From Roseomonas sp. E05 (GTDB lineage Bacteria; Pseudomonadota; Alphaproteobacteria; Acetobacterales; Acetobacteraceae), in contig NZ_JASIRT010000008.1 of the NCBI RefSeq assembly GCF_030063475.1, positions 140,915-204,914 of the forward strand: a DNA stretch of 64,000 nucleotides, given 5' to 3'. The stretch's first letter is position 1. Each line of letters starts with the position of its first letter. The position numbers and the translations under genes are program-made. The notes beneath the pieces are model-generated. The model was not told where the DNA came from and did not search any database. It worked only from the letters and a program-made list of their open reading frames with translations. Of this stretch, positions 27,531 through 38,000 are shown one piece after another.

Positions 27531-28583
27531 ATGTCGCCACCTCTGCCCCGCCGCGCGCTGCTCGCCGCCCTGGCTGCGCCGCTGACGCTGCCGGCAGCGG
27601 CGCCCGCCATTGCGGCGCCGCCCTCGGCGGTTCTGCTGTCGGCCTGGGCGGACTTCCGGCGCGGCTTCATGCTCCCGGAAGGCCGTGTGGTGGACAACGG
27701 CAACGGCGGCGTCTCGCATTCCGAAGGGCAGGGCTGGGCGATGTTCTGCGCCGAGCGCTGCGGCGACCGCGCCAGCTTCGACACTCTATGGAACTGGACG
27801 CGGCAGGTCTTGCGTCGCCCGGGCGATCAGTTGCTGGCCTGGCGCTTCCTGCCTGGCACCGCCGATCCGGTGCCCGACCACAACAACGCGGCGGATGGAG
27901 ACCTTTTCACGGCCGCCGCGCTGCTGCTGGCGGGGCGCCGCTGGGCTGCGCCCGAATACGCGGAGGCGGGAGCCGCCATCGCCCGCGACGTGCTCCGCCT
28001 GCTGGTGCGCGAGGTCGCTGACCTCACCGTTCTGCTGCCCGGCGCGCAGGGCTTCGAGGAAGCCGAGGCGGTGGTGCTGAACCCCTCCTACTACGCCTTT
28101 CCCGTCCTGGGGGTGTTGGCGCGCGCGGTACCTGATCCCGCCTGGCTGCGGCTGGCGGGGGACGGCCTGGTGCTGCTGCGGCGCGCCCGCTTTGGCCGGT
28201 GGGACCTGCCACCAGACTGGCTGGTGCTCGGCCGGAAGGACGGGGCGCTGGCGCTGCCGGGCCGGTGGCCGCCCCGCTTCTCCTACGATGCCTTGCGGAT
28301 TCCGCTGTATCTGCGCTGGGCGGGGCTGGAGGCGGAGCCTGCCGCGCAGGCGGCGATTCGCTTCTGGCGAGACCCTTCACATCCGGCTTTGCCGGCCTGG
28401 GCCGATCTGCTCAGCCAGCGCACGGCGCCCTATCCGGCCCCTGCCGGGGTGCGGGCGGTGGCGGAATTCGTCAGCGATGGCGGCTTGGCCGAATCGAAGG
28501 CGAATTCGGGAGGCAGGGGCGGGGATTATTACTCAGCCATTCTCAAGATGTTGATATTGAGCACCTTTTCGGCGCCGGCATGA
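27531..28583 (+). CDS. bcsZ: Periplasmic endo-beta-1,4-glucanase BcsZ, GH8
   Basis: 350 residues with a signal containing PRRALLAALAAPLTLP. The catalytic acid lies in SHSEGQGWAMFCAE (GH8 pattern SEGQGYGM) and the base region is NNAADGDLFTAAALLLAG; NPSYYAFPVL and FSYDALRIPLYLRWAG are further GH8 landmarks. In cellulose operons this enzyme trims glucan chains in the periplasm. Here it leads the operon. Its stop overlaps the ATG of a 35-codon gene (ATGA). Confidence 0.94.
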   Translation: MSPPLPRRALLAALAAPLTLPAAAPAIAAPPSAVLLSAWADFRRGFMLPEGRVVDNGNGGVSHSEGQGWAMFCAERCGDRASFDTLWNWTRQVLRRPGDQLLAWRFLPGTADPVPDHNNAADGDLFTAAALLLAGRRWAAPEYAEAGAAIARDVLRLLVREVADLTVLLPGAQGFEEAEAVVLNPSYYAFPVLGVLARAVPDPAWLRLAGDGLVLLRRARFGRWDLPPDWLVLGRKDGALALPGRWPPRFSYDALRIPLYLRWAGLEAEPAAQAAIRFWRDPSHPALPAWADLLSQRTAPYPAPAGVRAVAEFVSDGGLAESKANSGGRGGDYYSAILKMLILSTFSAPA

Positions 28584-28687
28584 GAAAAGAGGTAAAACGC
28601 CCGGAGCAATATGAAATCTCCGGTTTCATCGCGGCGCGCGAAAGTGCATTTTCCCGTGAGGAAGTAGCGAGAGAGTGCTCAAAATGA
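28580..28687 (+). CDS. Small 35-residue protein inside the bcs operon
   Basis: A 35-codon frame starts in an ATGA overlap with the bcsZ stop and ends in an ATGA overlap with the ATG of the next gene. Precise coupling on both sides argues that it is translated. The product (MRKEVKRPEQYEISGFIAA and so on) is charged with no membrane segment or cysteine pair. It resembles no Bcs accessory protein that I recognise (BcsF, BcsG, BcsR and similar). The DNA here is clearly more AT-rich than its surroundings. Confidence 0.55.
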   Translation: MRKEVKRPEQYEISGFIAARESAFSREEVARECSK

Positions 28688-29574
28688 GCCAGGACACGGA
28701 CATAGCCCGCGTTGTCGCGGTGTTGCGGACGCCGGGCCTCCGGTACCGCTCCTTCGGGAATCAGCCCGTGCGCAGCGCTTCCGGCGCCAGCCAAGCCGAT
28801 TCTCTCCTGGTCTTGCCGCCCGCTACCGATCCGGACAGCGAGCAGCCTCCCGCCGGTAACAATGCGACGCTAGCACTCGCGGCAGAGGTTGAAAACCTCC
28901 TAAAAAAGCAACTTCAGATGGAAAATTCTCCCCTTGCCGCATCTGGTGGCGACGCGCTGCCGAATCCGCTTGCCCCTTCATCGGCGGGGCGGCCGGAAGC
29001 GGCGGAGGACGGGCCTTCCGGGCCGTCGCCGCTTCCGGCCGCACCACTGAATGGCCTGGCTGCCCTGTTGAAGGAGCCTGTGGCCCTGCCGCCGGCGCGT
29101 TCCACACCCTTGCCGGCGGCCCGGCCGCTGCCCCCCGTCTCGCCCGCCCCCACCGCTGCGGCGGTTCGTCCCGCCATGGTGCCCGCGCCGCTCGGGGGCG
29201 CCGCCTCGCTGCTCGCGGCGCTGCAGGCGGCGGAAGTGCAGCCTCAACCGGCTGCGTCGAGCCAGAACCTGCCCTCCGCGGTCGCGCCGGCACCGCCGCC
29301 GCTGCTGGGCATGCTGGGCTCGGGCCAGGCGTCCTCCGTCGCCGCTTCCATGCCTGCACCGCTGCCTCCGCTGTTAGCCACGCTCTCCGCACTGCCGCCT
29401 CCCGCGGCAATGCCTGCCGCCAGCGCGCCTCCGGCCGCCGTAGCTCCACCCGCCGGTGTGGGGGAGATCCTGCGCGGCCTCGGACGACCACCCGCTCCGC
29501 CGGCCCCGGCCAAGCCTCCGGAGAAGGCCGTGCCGGAGGTGTTGCGGACTCTCCGCCTGACGGGGCTGAGCTGA
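28684..29574 (+). CDS. bcsP: BcsP-like protein: BcsR-type N-terminus plus Pro/Ala-rich tail
   Basis: 296 residues. The N-terminus DTDIARVVAVLRTPGLRYRSF resembles the BcsR (YhjR) motif; the rest is low-complexity Pro/Ala/Leu with little predicted structure, which is how BcsP-type accessory proteins look. Such proteins sit beside bcsQ and are thought to assist placement or assembly of the synthase. The start could be ATG 28684 (ATGA overlap) or GTG 28675. It is separated by 7 bp from bcsQ. Assignment rests on motif and position. Confidence 0.65.
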   Translation: MSQDTDIARVVAVLRTPGLRYRSFGNQPVRSASGASQADSLLVLPPATDPDSEQPPAGNNATLALAAEVENLLKKQLQMENSPLAASGGDALPNPLAPSSAGRPEAAEDGPSGPSPLPAAPLNGLAALLKEPVALPPARSTPLPAARPLPPVSPAPTAAAVRPAMVPAPLGGAASLLAALQAAEVQPQPAASSQNLPSAVAPAPPPLLGMLGSGQASSVAASMPAPLPPLLATLSALPPPAAMPAASAPPAAVAPPAGVGEILRGLGRPPAPPAPAKPPEKAVPEVLRTLRLTGLS

Positions 29575-29581
29575 GGGTTCC

Positions 29582-30397
29582 ATGCCACTGATCGCCTTCG
29601 CGTCCCCCAAAGGTGGAGTGGGCAAGACAACGCTCGTCGCGAACGTGGCCCATGCGCTGCGGCGCGCCGGCCGCATCGTCCTGGCACTGGATCTGGACCC
29701 GCAGAACGCATTGCGGCTGCATTTCGGCCTGCCGCTGCATGATACGGCCGGCTTTACGGCGGACCTCGTCCGGCAGCCGGATTGGCGCCGCCTGGTGCGG
29801 CCTACGCCCGCGGGCGTGATGCTCCTGCCGCATGGCGCCACCGACCTGCGGGCGGCGCTGGAGCAGGCGGTAGCCCTGGAGCGCGACCCCGCGCTGCTGG
29901 GCGGGCCCCTGCGGGAGATGCTGTCCGATCCGCGCCTGCTGGTGCTGGCCGACCTGCCGCCCGGTCCGTCCCAGCCACTGGCGGTGGTGGCGCCGCTCGC
30001 TTCGGTGATCGTCACGGTGTTGCAAAGCGAAGCAATCAGCGCCGCGGTGCTCGGCGAAGTGGAGAGTGGCCGCTTCCTTGGCAGCGGCACGATGGCTGCC
30101 CTGATCGCCGGGCGCCTGCAGTTCGTGCTGAACGGCGTCGATCTGCGATCCCGCCTGTCGCGCACGGCGGCGGAGGCGCTGGCGCGCCACCTCGGCGCCC
30201 GCCTGCTCGGTGCGGTGAGCCGCGACGAGGCGGTGGGTGAGGCACAGGCGCACATGCGGCTGGTCCATGACATGGCGCCCGGCAGTGCCGCGGCGGCCGA
30301 CATTGCCCAGGTGGCGCACGTCATCGAGACGCTGTTGCCGGTGGCGCAAGAGGCCGGCGAGGGCAGCGCGCCCGCCGGCCCCCGGACAAGGTGGTGA
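29582..30397 (+). CDS. bcsQ: ParA/MinD-like ATPase BcsQ
   Basis: 271 residues with the deviant Walker A SPKGGVGKTTLVANVAHAL at residues 8-16, VLALDLDPQNALRLHFG, and a Walker B-like LLVLADLPPGPSQ. BcsQ proteins localise the cellulose synthase to the cell pole and are needed for activity in enterobacteria. The C-terminus (about residues 255-271) is a disordered tail. It overlaps possible GTG starts of bcsAB (GTGA at 30394). Confidence 0.92.
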   Translation: MPLIAFASPKGGVGKTTLVANVAHALRRAGRIVLALDLDPQNALRLHFGLPLHDTAGFTADLVRQPDWRRLVRPTPAGVMLLPHGATDLRAALEQAVALERDPALLGGPLREMLSDPRLLVLADLPPGPSQPLAVVAPLASVIVTVLQSEAISAAVLGEVESGRFLGSGTMAALIAGRLQFVLNGVDLRSRLSRTAAEALARHLGARLLGAVSRDEAVGEAQAHMRLVHDMAPGSAAAADIAQVAHVIETLLPVAQEAGEGSAPAGPRTRW

Positions 30398-30399
30398 CA

Positions 30400-33300
30400 A
30401 TGATGGGCCTTCTGCCCCGAGCCGCGCGGCGCTGGCCTGCGCTGAACGTGCTGCTTGCCGCGGCCGGCATGCTGCTGGGAACGATCTTCATCGTGGCGCC
30501 CCTCGAGGCCATGCAGCAGGCCTGGCTGGCGCTCGGCAGCTTCCTGATCTTCCTGATCGCCGCGCGAATTCCGGGGCGGGGTGCCCTGTTCTTCCTGGTC
30601 GGGCTCTCGTCGCTGGTGTCGCTGCGCTACATCTACTGGCGCATCACCGAGACACTCGACTATTCCGGCTTCTTCAGCACCTTCTTCGGCACCGGCTTGC
30701 TGCTGGCCGAGCTTTACGCCGTCATCGCCCTGCTGCTGTCCTATTTCCAGCAGCTCTGGCCGCTGGAGCGCAAGCCCGTGCCGCTGCCGGAGGACGCGGA
30801 GCAGTGGCCGGTCGTGGACGTGTTCATCCCGACCTATAACGAGCCGCTGGAAGTGGTGAAGCCCTCGGTCTTCGGCGCGCTGTCGATGGACTGGCCGCGC
30901 GACAAGATGAACGTCTACATCCTCGATGACGGGCGGCGGGAGGAGTTCCGCAAGTTCGCCGAGGAAATCGGCTGCGGCTACATGATCCGGCCGGACAACA
31001 AGGGCGCCAAGGCCGGCAACATCAACCACGCGGTGAGCAAGACGAATGGCGAATACATCGTCATCTTCGACTGCGACCACGTTGCGACGCGCGGTTTCCT
31101 GCAGTTCACCCTTGGCTGGATGCTCCGCGACCGCGGCATCGGCATGCTGCAGACGCCGCATCACTTCTATTCCCCCGATCCCTTCGAGCGGAACCTGGCT
31201 TCCGGCAAGCGCGTGCCGAACGAGGGCCTGCTGTTCTACGGGCTGGTGCAGCAGGGCAACGACCTCTGGAATGCCTCCTTCTTCTGTGGCTCCTGCGCCG
31301 TGCTTCGGCGGACCGCGCTGGAGCAGGTGGGCGGCGTGCCGACGGAGACCGTCACCGAGGACTGCCACTGCTCGCTGAAGATGCAGCGGCTCGGCTGGCG
31401 CACCGCCTATCTGCGCGTGCCGCTCGCCGCAGGCCTGGCGACGGACCGGCTGATCGCGCACATCGGCCAGCGCATGCGCTGGGCCCGCGGCATGATCCAG
31501 ATCTTCCGGGTGGACAATCCGCTGCGCGGGCCGGGGCTGAAGCTGTACCAGCGGCTCTGCTACCTCAACGCGCAGTGGCACTTCCTGTTCCCGCTGCCGC
31601 GCTTCGTCTTCCTGACGGCGCCGCTGGCCTTCCTGCTGTTCGGACAGAACCTCATCGCCGCCTCGCCGCTGGCCATTCTCGCCTTCGCCGGGCCGCACAT
31701 CATCCATTCCGTGGCGACCAACAGCCGGCTGCAGGGCAGTGTCCGCCACAGCTTCTGGTCGGAAATCTACGAGACCGTGCTGGCGCTCTATCTGCTGCCC
31801 GTCGTGCTGACCACGCTGTTCGATCCCAAGAAGGGCAAGTTCAACGTGACGGACAAGGGCGGCACGCTCGACGAAGGCTATTTCGACATGCGCGCCGTGG
31901 GGCCGAATTTCGTGCTGGCGGTCTTCCTCGTGCTCGGCCTGCTCTCCGGCATCTACGGCATGGCGGCCAACCCGCTCTCCAGCCTGGAGTTCCAGGCCAA
32001 TGCGCTGAACGCCATCTGGGTGGTCCTGTCGCTCATGACGGTGATGGCCGGCCTCGCGGTTGGCCGCGAGCGGCGCCAGGTGCGCGAGCGTCATCGCGTC
32101 AGCGCGCGGTTGCCGGTGGTGGTCATGCTGCCGGATGGGCGGCATGTCCAGGGCGACAGCATCGACGTCTCCCTCGGCGGCGTCGCCCTGATGCTGGCCG
32201 AGACGGTGGACCTGCCGGCGGAGAGCCCGGCGAGCCTCGCCTTCCAGATCGGCGATGAGACGGTGGTGCTGCCGGCCGAGGTGTTGCGCAGCCAGAATCA
32301 GCGTATGCATGTGCGCTTCACGCCACAGGGCGTGCTCGACGAGGGCAATATCGTCCGCGTGGTGCTCGGCCGCGCCGATGCCTGGCTCGACTGGGACAAC
32401 ACGCGTCCCGACCGGCCGCTGCGCGCGCTGCTCGAAGTGGTCGTCAGCATCAGTGGCCTGTTCCGCGGCGACAGCCAGTTCTCGCTGCGTCGGCGCGCGG
32501 AGCGCCGGGCGCGGCAGCAGGCCGCTGCGGCACGCTCGAAGGCGCCGGCACCGCAGAAGGCTGCTCATCAGGTGCCGGCTCCGGCCGTGGCCACCTCGGA
32601 AATCCGGGAGGGTGGCAGGAAAGGCAAGGTGCGGCAGGCCGCCGCCGTGCTTCTGCTGGCCGGTGCCAGCCTCGCCCTGGCGGGCACGGCTCTGGCGCAG
32701 CGCCCGCAGGCGCCCCCGCCACCGCCGTCCTATCCAAGGCCGCTGGGGCCCGATGCTGGTGCGGCGGCAGTGCCGAACCGGGCGCCGCAGCCGAACGCAG
32801 CGCCGGAGTTGCCGGGCCTGACGCCTCTGGTGCCGCTTCCCGGCGGCGCGGCGGCGGCCATGCCGCCCGCCGGTCCCGCCCTGCTCAGCGACGCCGCCGC
32901 GCCCGCGGGCACCGCGCATGTCGAGACCCGCACCCTGCGGCAGCTCGGCCTCGGCGGGCCGATGCAGCTGCATGGCGTCTCGGACCTTCAGGGCGTCCTG
33001 TTCGGCATCCGTTCGGATGAGGTGGTGACCGGCGCGCGGCTGGTGCTGCAGGGCGCCACCAGCCCCGCGCTGATCCCGGAACTGAGCCAGATCGCCATTA
33101 CGCTGAACGAGCAGTTCGTCGGCACCATCACCCCGGACCGCACGCGGCCGAGCTTCGGTCCCATCGAGTTCCCGGTGAATCCCGTCTTCTTCACCGAGAG
33201 CAACCGGCTCAACTTCCGTTTCACAGGCCGTTATGCGGTGGAGTGCAACGACCCGCTCTCCGGTCTGCTCTGGTCCACCATCTCCGACCTCTCCACGCTG

Positions 33301-35055
33301 CAGCTGACCGTCGAGAAACTGCCGCTGGCCCGCGACCTCGCGCGCCTGCCGGAGCCGTTCTTCGACCGCCGCCTGCGCAATCAGCGGCTCACCCTGCCGG
33401 TGGTGCTGCCGGACGGGGCGGGGACGGATCTGGTGCGTGCCGCCGCGATCGCCTCCTCCTGGTTCGCCGTGCAGGCCGACTATCGCGGCGCCGCCTTTCC
33501 GGTCAGCACCGGCGTGCCGCCGCGCGGCAACGCCATGGTGCTGGTGGCCGGCAGCGAGACCATCCCCGGCCTCGCTTTGCCGCGGATGGAAGGGCCGACT
33601 CTCGCGGTGGTGCCGAACCCCGCTGATCCGGAGGCGCTGCTGCTGGTGGTCGGTGGACGGACCGGCGCCGAGGTGGCGGTCGCCGCGCAGGCGCTGGCGG
33701 TTGGCAAGCAGGCGCTCTCCGGCGAGATCGTGCTGGTGCAGCAGCCGGAGATGCCGGCCCGCAACCCCTATGACGCGCCGCGCTGGATCCGCGCCGACCG
33801 GCCGGTGCGCTTCGGCGAGTTGGTGGACCCCTCCGAGCTGCAGAGCTTCGGCTTCGCCCCGGGCGCGATCTCCATCCCCTTCCGCACCGCGCCCGACCTC
33901 TACACCTGGCGCGACCGGCCCCTGCCGGTGGACGTGAAGTTCCGCGCGCCACCCGGCCCGGTGGTGGACGTGGCCGTCTCCCGCCTCGATACCACCCTGA
34001 ACAACCACTACCTGAAGTCCTTCCCGTTGCGGGAGAGCGAGCCGAGCTGGCCGTGGAGCTGGGTGGCGCGGCAGACCGGCCTCGGCACCGTGCCGGATCG
34101 CGCGGAGGGGCAGGTAGGCCTGCCGCCCTATCTCGTATTCGGCCAGAACGAACTGCAGCTCCGCTTCGACATGCGGCCACTGAACCGTGGCGACTGCACG
34201 GCGATCCCGGGCGACGTGCGCGCCTCGGTGGACCCGGACAGCACGATCGACCTCTCCCGCGCCTACCGCTTCACCGAGCTGCCGAACCTCGCCTATTTCG
34301 CCGGCGCGGGCTTCCCCTTCACCAGGATGGCGGATTTCTCCAGCACGGCCGCCGTGCTGCCGGAGCGGGCCAATACGCTGGAGCTGTCGAGCTTCCTGAC
34401 GCTGCTCGGCAAGATGGCCGCCATCGTCGGCTCGCCGGCCACCGGCATCCAGGTGGTGCGGCCGAACGCGCTGGAGCAGATGGCTGACCGCGACCTGCTG
34501 GTGGTGGGCGCCATCGGCCGCCAGCCGGCGCTCGCCACGCTGCTGGGGCCTGACGGGCCGCTGCGGATGGAGGGGAACCGCGTCTCCGTGGCGCTGCCGG
34601 ATGCGCTGGAGAACTTCCGCAACCTGTTCCTCGGCGATGACCGGCGTTTGCAGCGGCAGCAGCTTGAAGCCGTGCTTGCCGCGCCCGGTGAAGGAACCGG
34701 CATGCTGATCGGCTTCGAGAGCCCGCTCAAGGATCACCGCTCGGTCGTCGCGCTGACCGGCACCAATCCGCAGGGCATGGAGGCCATGGTCAATGCGCTG
34801 AGCGAATCCAAGCAGCTGTCGCAGGTGCAAGGCGATCTGGTGCTGGTCTCAGGCGGGCGCCTCTCGGCCTTCAAGATCAACCCGAACTACACGGCCGGCA
34901 ACCTGCCGCTGCACCTCTGGCCGCAGTACTGGCTGGGCAAGCGGCCGGACCTGCTGCTGCTGCTGGCGGCGCTGGCGGCGATCTGCATCGCGGTGCCGAC
35001 CTACTGGGCGCTCCGCCGCCGTGCCGCCCTCCGTCTGAGGACCAGGACGCAATGA
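30400..35055 (+). CDS. bcsAB: Cellulose synthase, fused BcsA-BcsB
   Basis: About 1550 residues. BcsA half: N-terminal membrane spans, GT2 core with DVFIPTYNEP, YILDDGRREEF, VIFDCDH, TVTEDCHCSLKMQRLGW and QRMRWARGM (QxxRW), more spans, then a PilZ domain with RQVRERHR and DVSLGG for cyclic di-GMP. At about residue 745 a signal-like segment (AAVLLLAGASLALAGTALAQ) begins the periplasmic BcsB half, which ends in one membrane span (LLLLLAALAAICIAVPTYW). The same fusion is known as AcsAB in Komagataeibacter. The usual TEDAHT reads TEDCHC here. ATG 30400 follows AAGGTGG; GTG 30391/30394 are alternatives. Confidence 0.95.
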   Translation: MMGLLPRAARRWPALNVLLAAAGMLLGTIFIVAPLEAMQQAWLALGSFLIFLIAARIPGRGALFFLVGLSSLVSLRYIYWRITETLDYSGFFSTFFGTGLLLAELYAVIALLLSYFQQLWPLERKPVPLPEDAEQWPVVDVFIPTYNEPLEVVKPSVFGALSMDWPRDKMNVYILDDGRREEFRKFAEEIGCGYMIRPDNKGAKAGNINHAVSKTNGEYIVIFDCDHVATRGFLQFTLGWMLRDRGIGMLQTPHHFYSPDPFERNLASGKRVPNEGLLFYGLVQQGNDLWNASFFCGSCAVLRRTALEQVGGVPTETVTEDCHCSLKMQRLGWRTAYLRVPLAAGLATDRLIAHIGQRMRWARGMIQIFRVDNPLRGPGLKLYQRLCYLNAQWHFLFPLPRFVFLTAPLAFLLFGQNLIAASPLAILAFAGPHIIHSVATNSRLQGSVRHSFWSEIYETVLALYLLPVVLTTLFDPKKGKFNVTDKGGTLDEGYFDMRAVGPNFVLAVFLVLGLLSGIYGMAANPLSSLEFQANALNAIWVVLSLMTVMAGLAVGRERRQVRERHRVSARLPVVVMLPDGRHVQGDSIDVSLGGVALMLAETVDLPAESPASLAFQIGDETVVLPAEVLRSQNQRMHVRFTPQGVLDEGNIVRVVLGRADAWLDWDNTRPDRPLRALLEVVVSISGLFRGDSQFSLRRRAERRARQQAAAARSKAPAPQKAAHQVPAPAVATSEIREGGRKGKVRQAAAVLLLAGASLALAGTALAQRPQAPPPPPSYPRPLGPDAGAAAVPNRAPQPNAAPELPGLTPLVPLPGGAAAAMPPAGPALLSDAAAPAGTAHVETRTLRQLGLGGPMQLHGVSDLQGVLFGIRSDEVVTGARLVLQGATSPALIPELSQIAITLNEQFVGTITPDRTRPSFGPIEFPVNPVFFTESNRLNFRFTGRYAVECNDPLSGLLWSTISDLSTLQLTVEKLPLARDLARLPEPFFDRRLRNQRLTLPVVLPDGAGTDLVRAAAIASSWFAVQADYRGAAFPVSTGVPPRGNAMVLVAGSETIPGLALPRMEGPTLAVVPNPADPEALLLVVGGRTGAEVAVAAQALAVGKQALSGEIVLVQQPEMPARNPYDAPRWIRADRPVRFGELVDPSELQSFGFAPGAISIPFRTAPDLYTWRDRPLPVDVKFRAPPGPVVDVAVSRLDTTLNNHYLKSFPLRESEPSWPWSWVARQTGLGTVPDRAEGQVGLPPYLVFGQNELQLRFDMRPLNRGDCTAIPGDVRASVDPDSTIDLSRAYRFTELPNLAYFAGAGFPFTRMADFSSTAAVLPERANTLELSSFLTLLGKMAAIVGSPATGIQVVRPNALEQMADRDLLVVGAIGRQPALATLLGPDGPLRMEGNRVSVALPDALENFRNLFLGDDRRLQRQQLEAVLAAPGEGTGMLIGFESPLKDHRSVVALTGTNPQGMEAMVNALSESKQLSQVQGDLVLVSGGRLSAFKINPNYTAGNLPLHLWPQYWLGKRPDLLLLLAALAAICIAVPTYWALRRRAALRLRTRTQ

Positions 35056-38000
35056 CTGCTCTCCGCGCCCGGCTGCTGGCCGGTGTCTTCTCGGTGGCGG
35101 CGGCCCTGCCGCTGCTCGGGCCGGCATCGGCGAGCGCGCAGGAGAATGCCATCTCCGTCCTGCTGGAGCAGGCGAATTACTGGCGCAACCAGAACCGTCC
35201 GGACCGCGCGCTGCAGACGCTCGAACGCGTCCTGACGGTCGAGCCGAACAATGTGGACGCGCTGGCCGCCGCCGCTGCCGCCGCCGCCGAGGCCGGCAAC
35301 CCGAGCGAGGCCAACGGCTATCTCGCGCGGCTGCGGAAGGCTGCTCCGGCCGATCCGCGCAACACCGAGGCGGCGCGCACGGTGCGCGGGGCGACCGTCG
35401 ATCCGGGCGCCATCGCGGAGGCGCGGCGCCTGGCGCAGAGCGGCCAGGCTGCCGCCGCCGTCGAGCGCTACCGCCAGCTCTTCGGGGGCGGGGTCCCGCC
35501 CGACCCTTACGCCATCGAGTACTACCAGACCCTCGCCGGCACCCAGGACGGCTATGGCGAGGCGCGGGACGCGATGGAGCGGCTGGTCGAGCGCAACCCG
35601 AAGGACCCGCGCTTGGCGCTGTCCTATGCGCAGATCCTGACCTATCGCGAGGGCTCCCGGGCCGAGGGCATCCGGCGGCTGCGCGACCTGACGCAGCAGC
35701 CCTCCATTGCGAGTGCCGCCACGGCCGCCTGGCGCCAGGCGCTGCTCTGGCAGGGTCCGGACCCGGACGCCATTCCGGGCATCGAAGAGTTCCTGCGTAC
35801 CCATCCGAACGATCCCGCCCTCCAGAAGCGGCTGGAAGAGGCCCGCAATCCGCCGACCGGTCCGCCGGACGAGGTCGGCGCTGCCCGCATCCGCGGCTTC
35901 GCGGCACTGGATGCGGGCCGGCTCAGCGAGGCGGCGCAGGCCTTCGAAACGGTTCTGGAGAAGGAGGCCAAGGACGCCGACGCCAAGGGAGGCCTCGGCA
36001 TCGTCCGGCTGCGGCAGGGCCGCAACGCCGAGGCGCGCCGCCTGCTGACCGAGGCCATCGCGCTGGACCCGCGAGAGGGGCGCCGCAAATGGGGCAAGGC
36101 CCTGGAAGGGGCGAACTTCACGGGCGAGCTGAACCAGGCGCGGGCGCTGCTCAATCGTGGGCAGACCGATGCGGCCGAGGCGCTGCTGCAGCGCACCGTT
36201 CGCCGTGACGGAGGCGATCGTGCCGATGCCGAGGTGCTGCTCGGCGACATCGCGCTGCGCCGCGACGACCCCACGGGAGCGGAGCAGCACTACCGCGCCG
36301 CCCTGAGCCGGCGGCCCAATCTCGCCGGCGCGCTCGCCGGCCTCTATGACGCATTGCAGCGGCAGGGGCGTTTCGCCGAGGCCGAGCAGCTGGCGCAGCA
36401 GCGCGGCACGGCCTTCGCCGCCACCGCCGCGGCGCAGCGGGCGGAGGCCCTGCGCGCCGAGGCCAACCGCGCCGGCGATCCCGAGGCGGCGCTGGCGCTG
36501 CTGCGCGCGGCGCTTGCCGCGGATGCCGACAATCCCTGGGTCCGGCTGGATCTCGCCCGCGCCCTCGCCAAGGCGGGGCAGGCGGCGGAAGGGCGGGCGC
36601 TGGTCGAGCAGCTGGCCGCCAGCGGCAATGCCGAGGCGCTGCACGCCGCCGCCCTCTTTGCCGACGAGGAGGGGCGCACGCTGGACGCGGCGCGGTTCGT
36701 CGAGCGCATCCCCGAGCGGCTGCGCAGCGCCGATCAGAGCCGTCTGCTGCGCCGCGCGCGGGTGCAGCAGCAGGTTGCCGCCGCCACCGAGCCGGCGCGC
36801 TACGGCAGGCCGGACGAGGCACGGCGCCGCCTGCTGTCGCTGGCCGCGCACCCGGATCCCAGTGGCGAGACGGCATCGCTGGTGGTCGAGGCGCTGTCCG
36901 GCATCGGTGACCGGGCCGGCGCGGCGGAGGCCGCGCGGGTGGCGCTGGCGGTCAATCGCGGGGCGCCGCCTTCCGGCCGCATCGCCATCGCCGGTGCGCT
37001 GATGGAGGCCGGACTCGAACAGGAGGCCGCGCAACTGGCCAGCCAGCTCGCGCAGGACAGCCGGCTGACCGCCGATGAGCGGCGCCAGCTCGCCGGCCTG
37101 CACAGCGGCTTTGCGATCCGCGCCAGCGATCGGCTGAACGAGCAGGGCAACCAGGCGGCGGCCTATGACCAGCTCGCACCGGTGCTGATGCAGAACCCGC
37201 AGGACCCCGGCGCGAACATGGCGCTGGCGCGGCTCTATCAGGGGGCACGGGAGCCGCGCGAGGCGCAGCGCATCGCCGAGGCGGTGCTCAGCCGGGACCC
37301 GCGCAATGCCGAGGCACGCTCCGGCGCCATCGAGGCTGCCATTGCGCTGGGCCAGCGGGCCCGCGCCGAGGCGCTGCTGGCGGAAGGCCGCTCGCTGGCG
37401 CCCAACGACCCGCGCATGACGCTGCTGGAGGCCCGGTTGGCGCGTGCCGGCGGCGACACGCGCCGCGCCCGGGCAGCCCTGCAGCTTGCCGCCGAGCAGC
37501 GGCGCAGCCAGCTCGGCGTTGAACGCGGCCTGGGCAGCTTCCCGGCTGCGCCAGGCACCTCGGCTGCACCTACGGCTGCGGAAAATCCTTTCCGCCGCGT
37601 CGCGCTGGCCGGCCAGGGGCTGGCGACAAGCGCCTATGCCTCCAGTACCCCGGCCGATCCGTTGCTGGCCGAGATCAGCCGCGAATACGCCGCCGTGCAG
37701 GATCAGTCGGCTTCCTATGCCACGCCCGGCTTCAGCTTCCGCAGCCGCTCGGGCGAGGGCGGGCTGGACCAGCTCGTCGAGGTCGGCGGCAGTGCCGAGG
37801 TTTCCACCAGCATGCCGGGCATCGGCGGGCGCATCGCGCTGCGCGCCCAGGCGGTCAGCATCGACTCCGGCGCGATGGAGCAGACCGCGGCCACGCTGCG
37901 CCGCTTCGGCAGCAACGCGCTCTATCTGCCGGGGCCGCAGACAAGCATCACCTCCGGCCAGGCGCAGGCGCTGACGCCGCGCGACAGCTCGGCCGCCGGC

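Noticed and set aside
29374..34830. A 1818-codon open frame antisense to bcsP, bcsQ and bcsAB.
   Set aside because: It is the mirror of strongly biased GC-rich codons on the coding strand; the product is Arg/His/Gln/Gly-rich with no domain, while the sense strand has complete BcsA and BcsB motifs.
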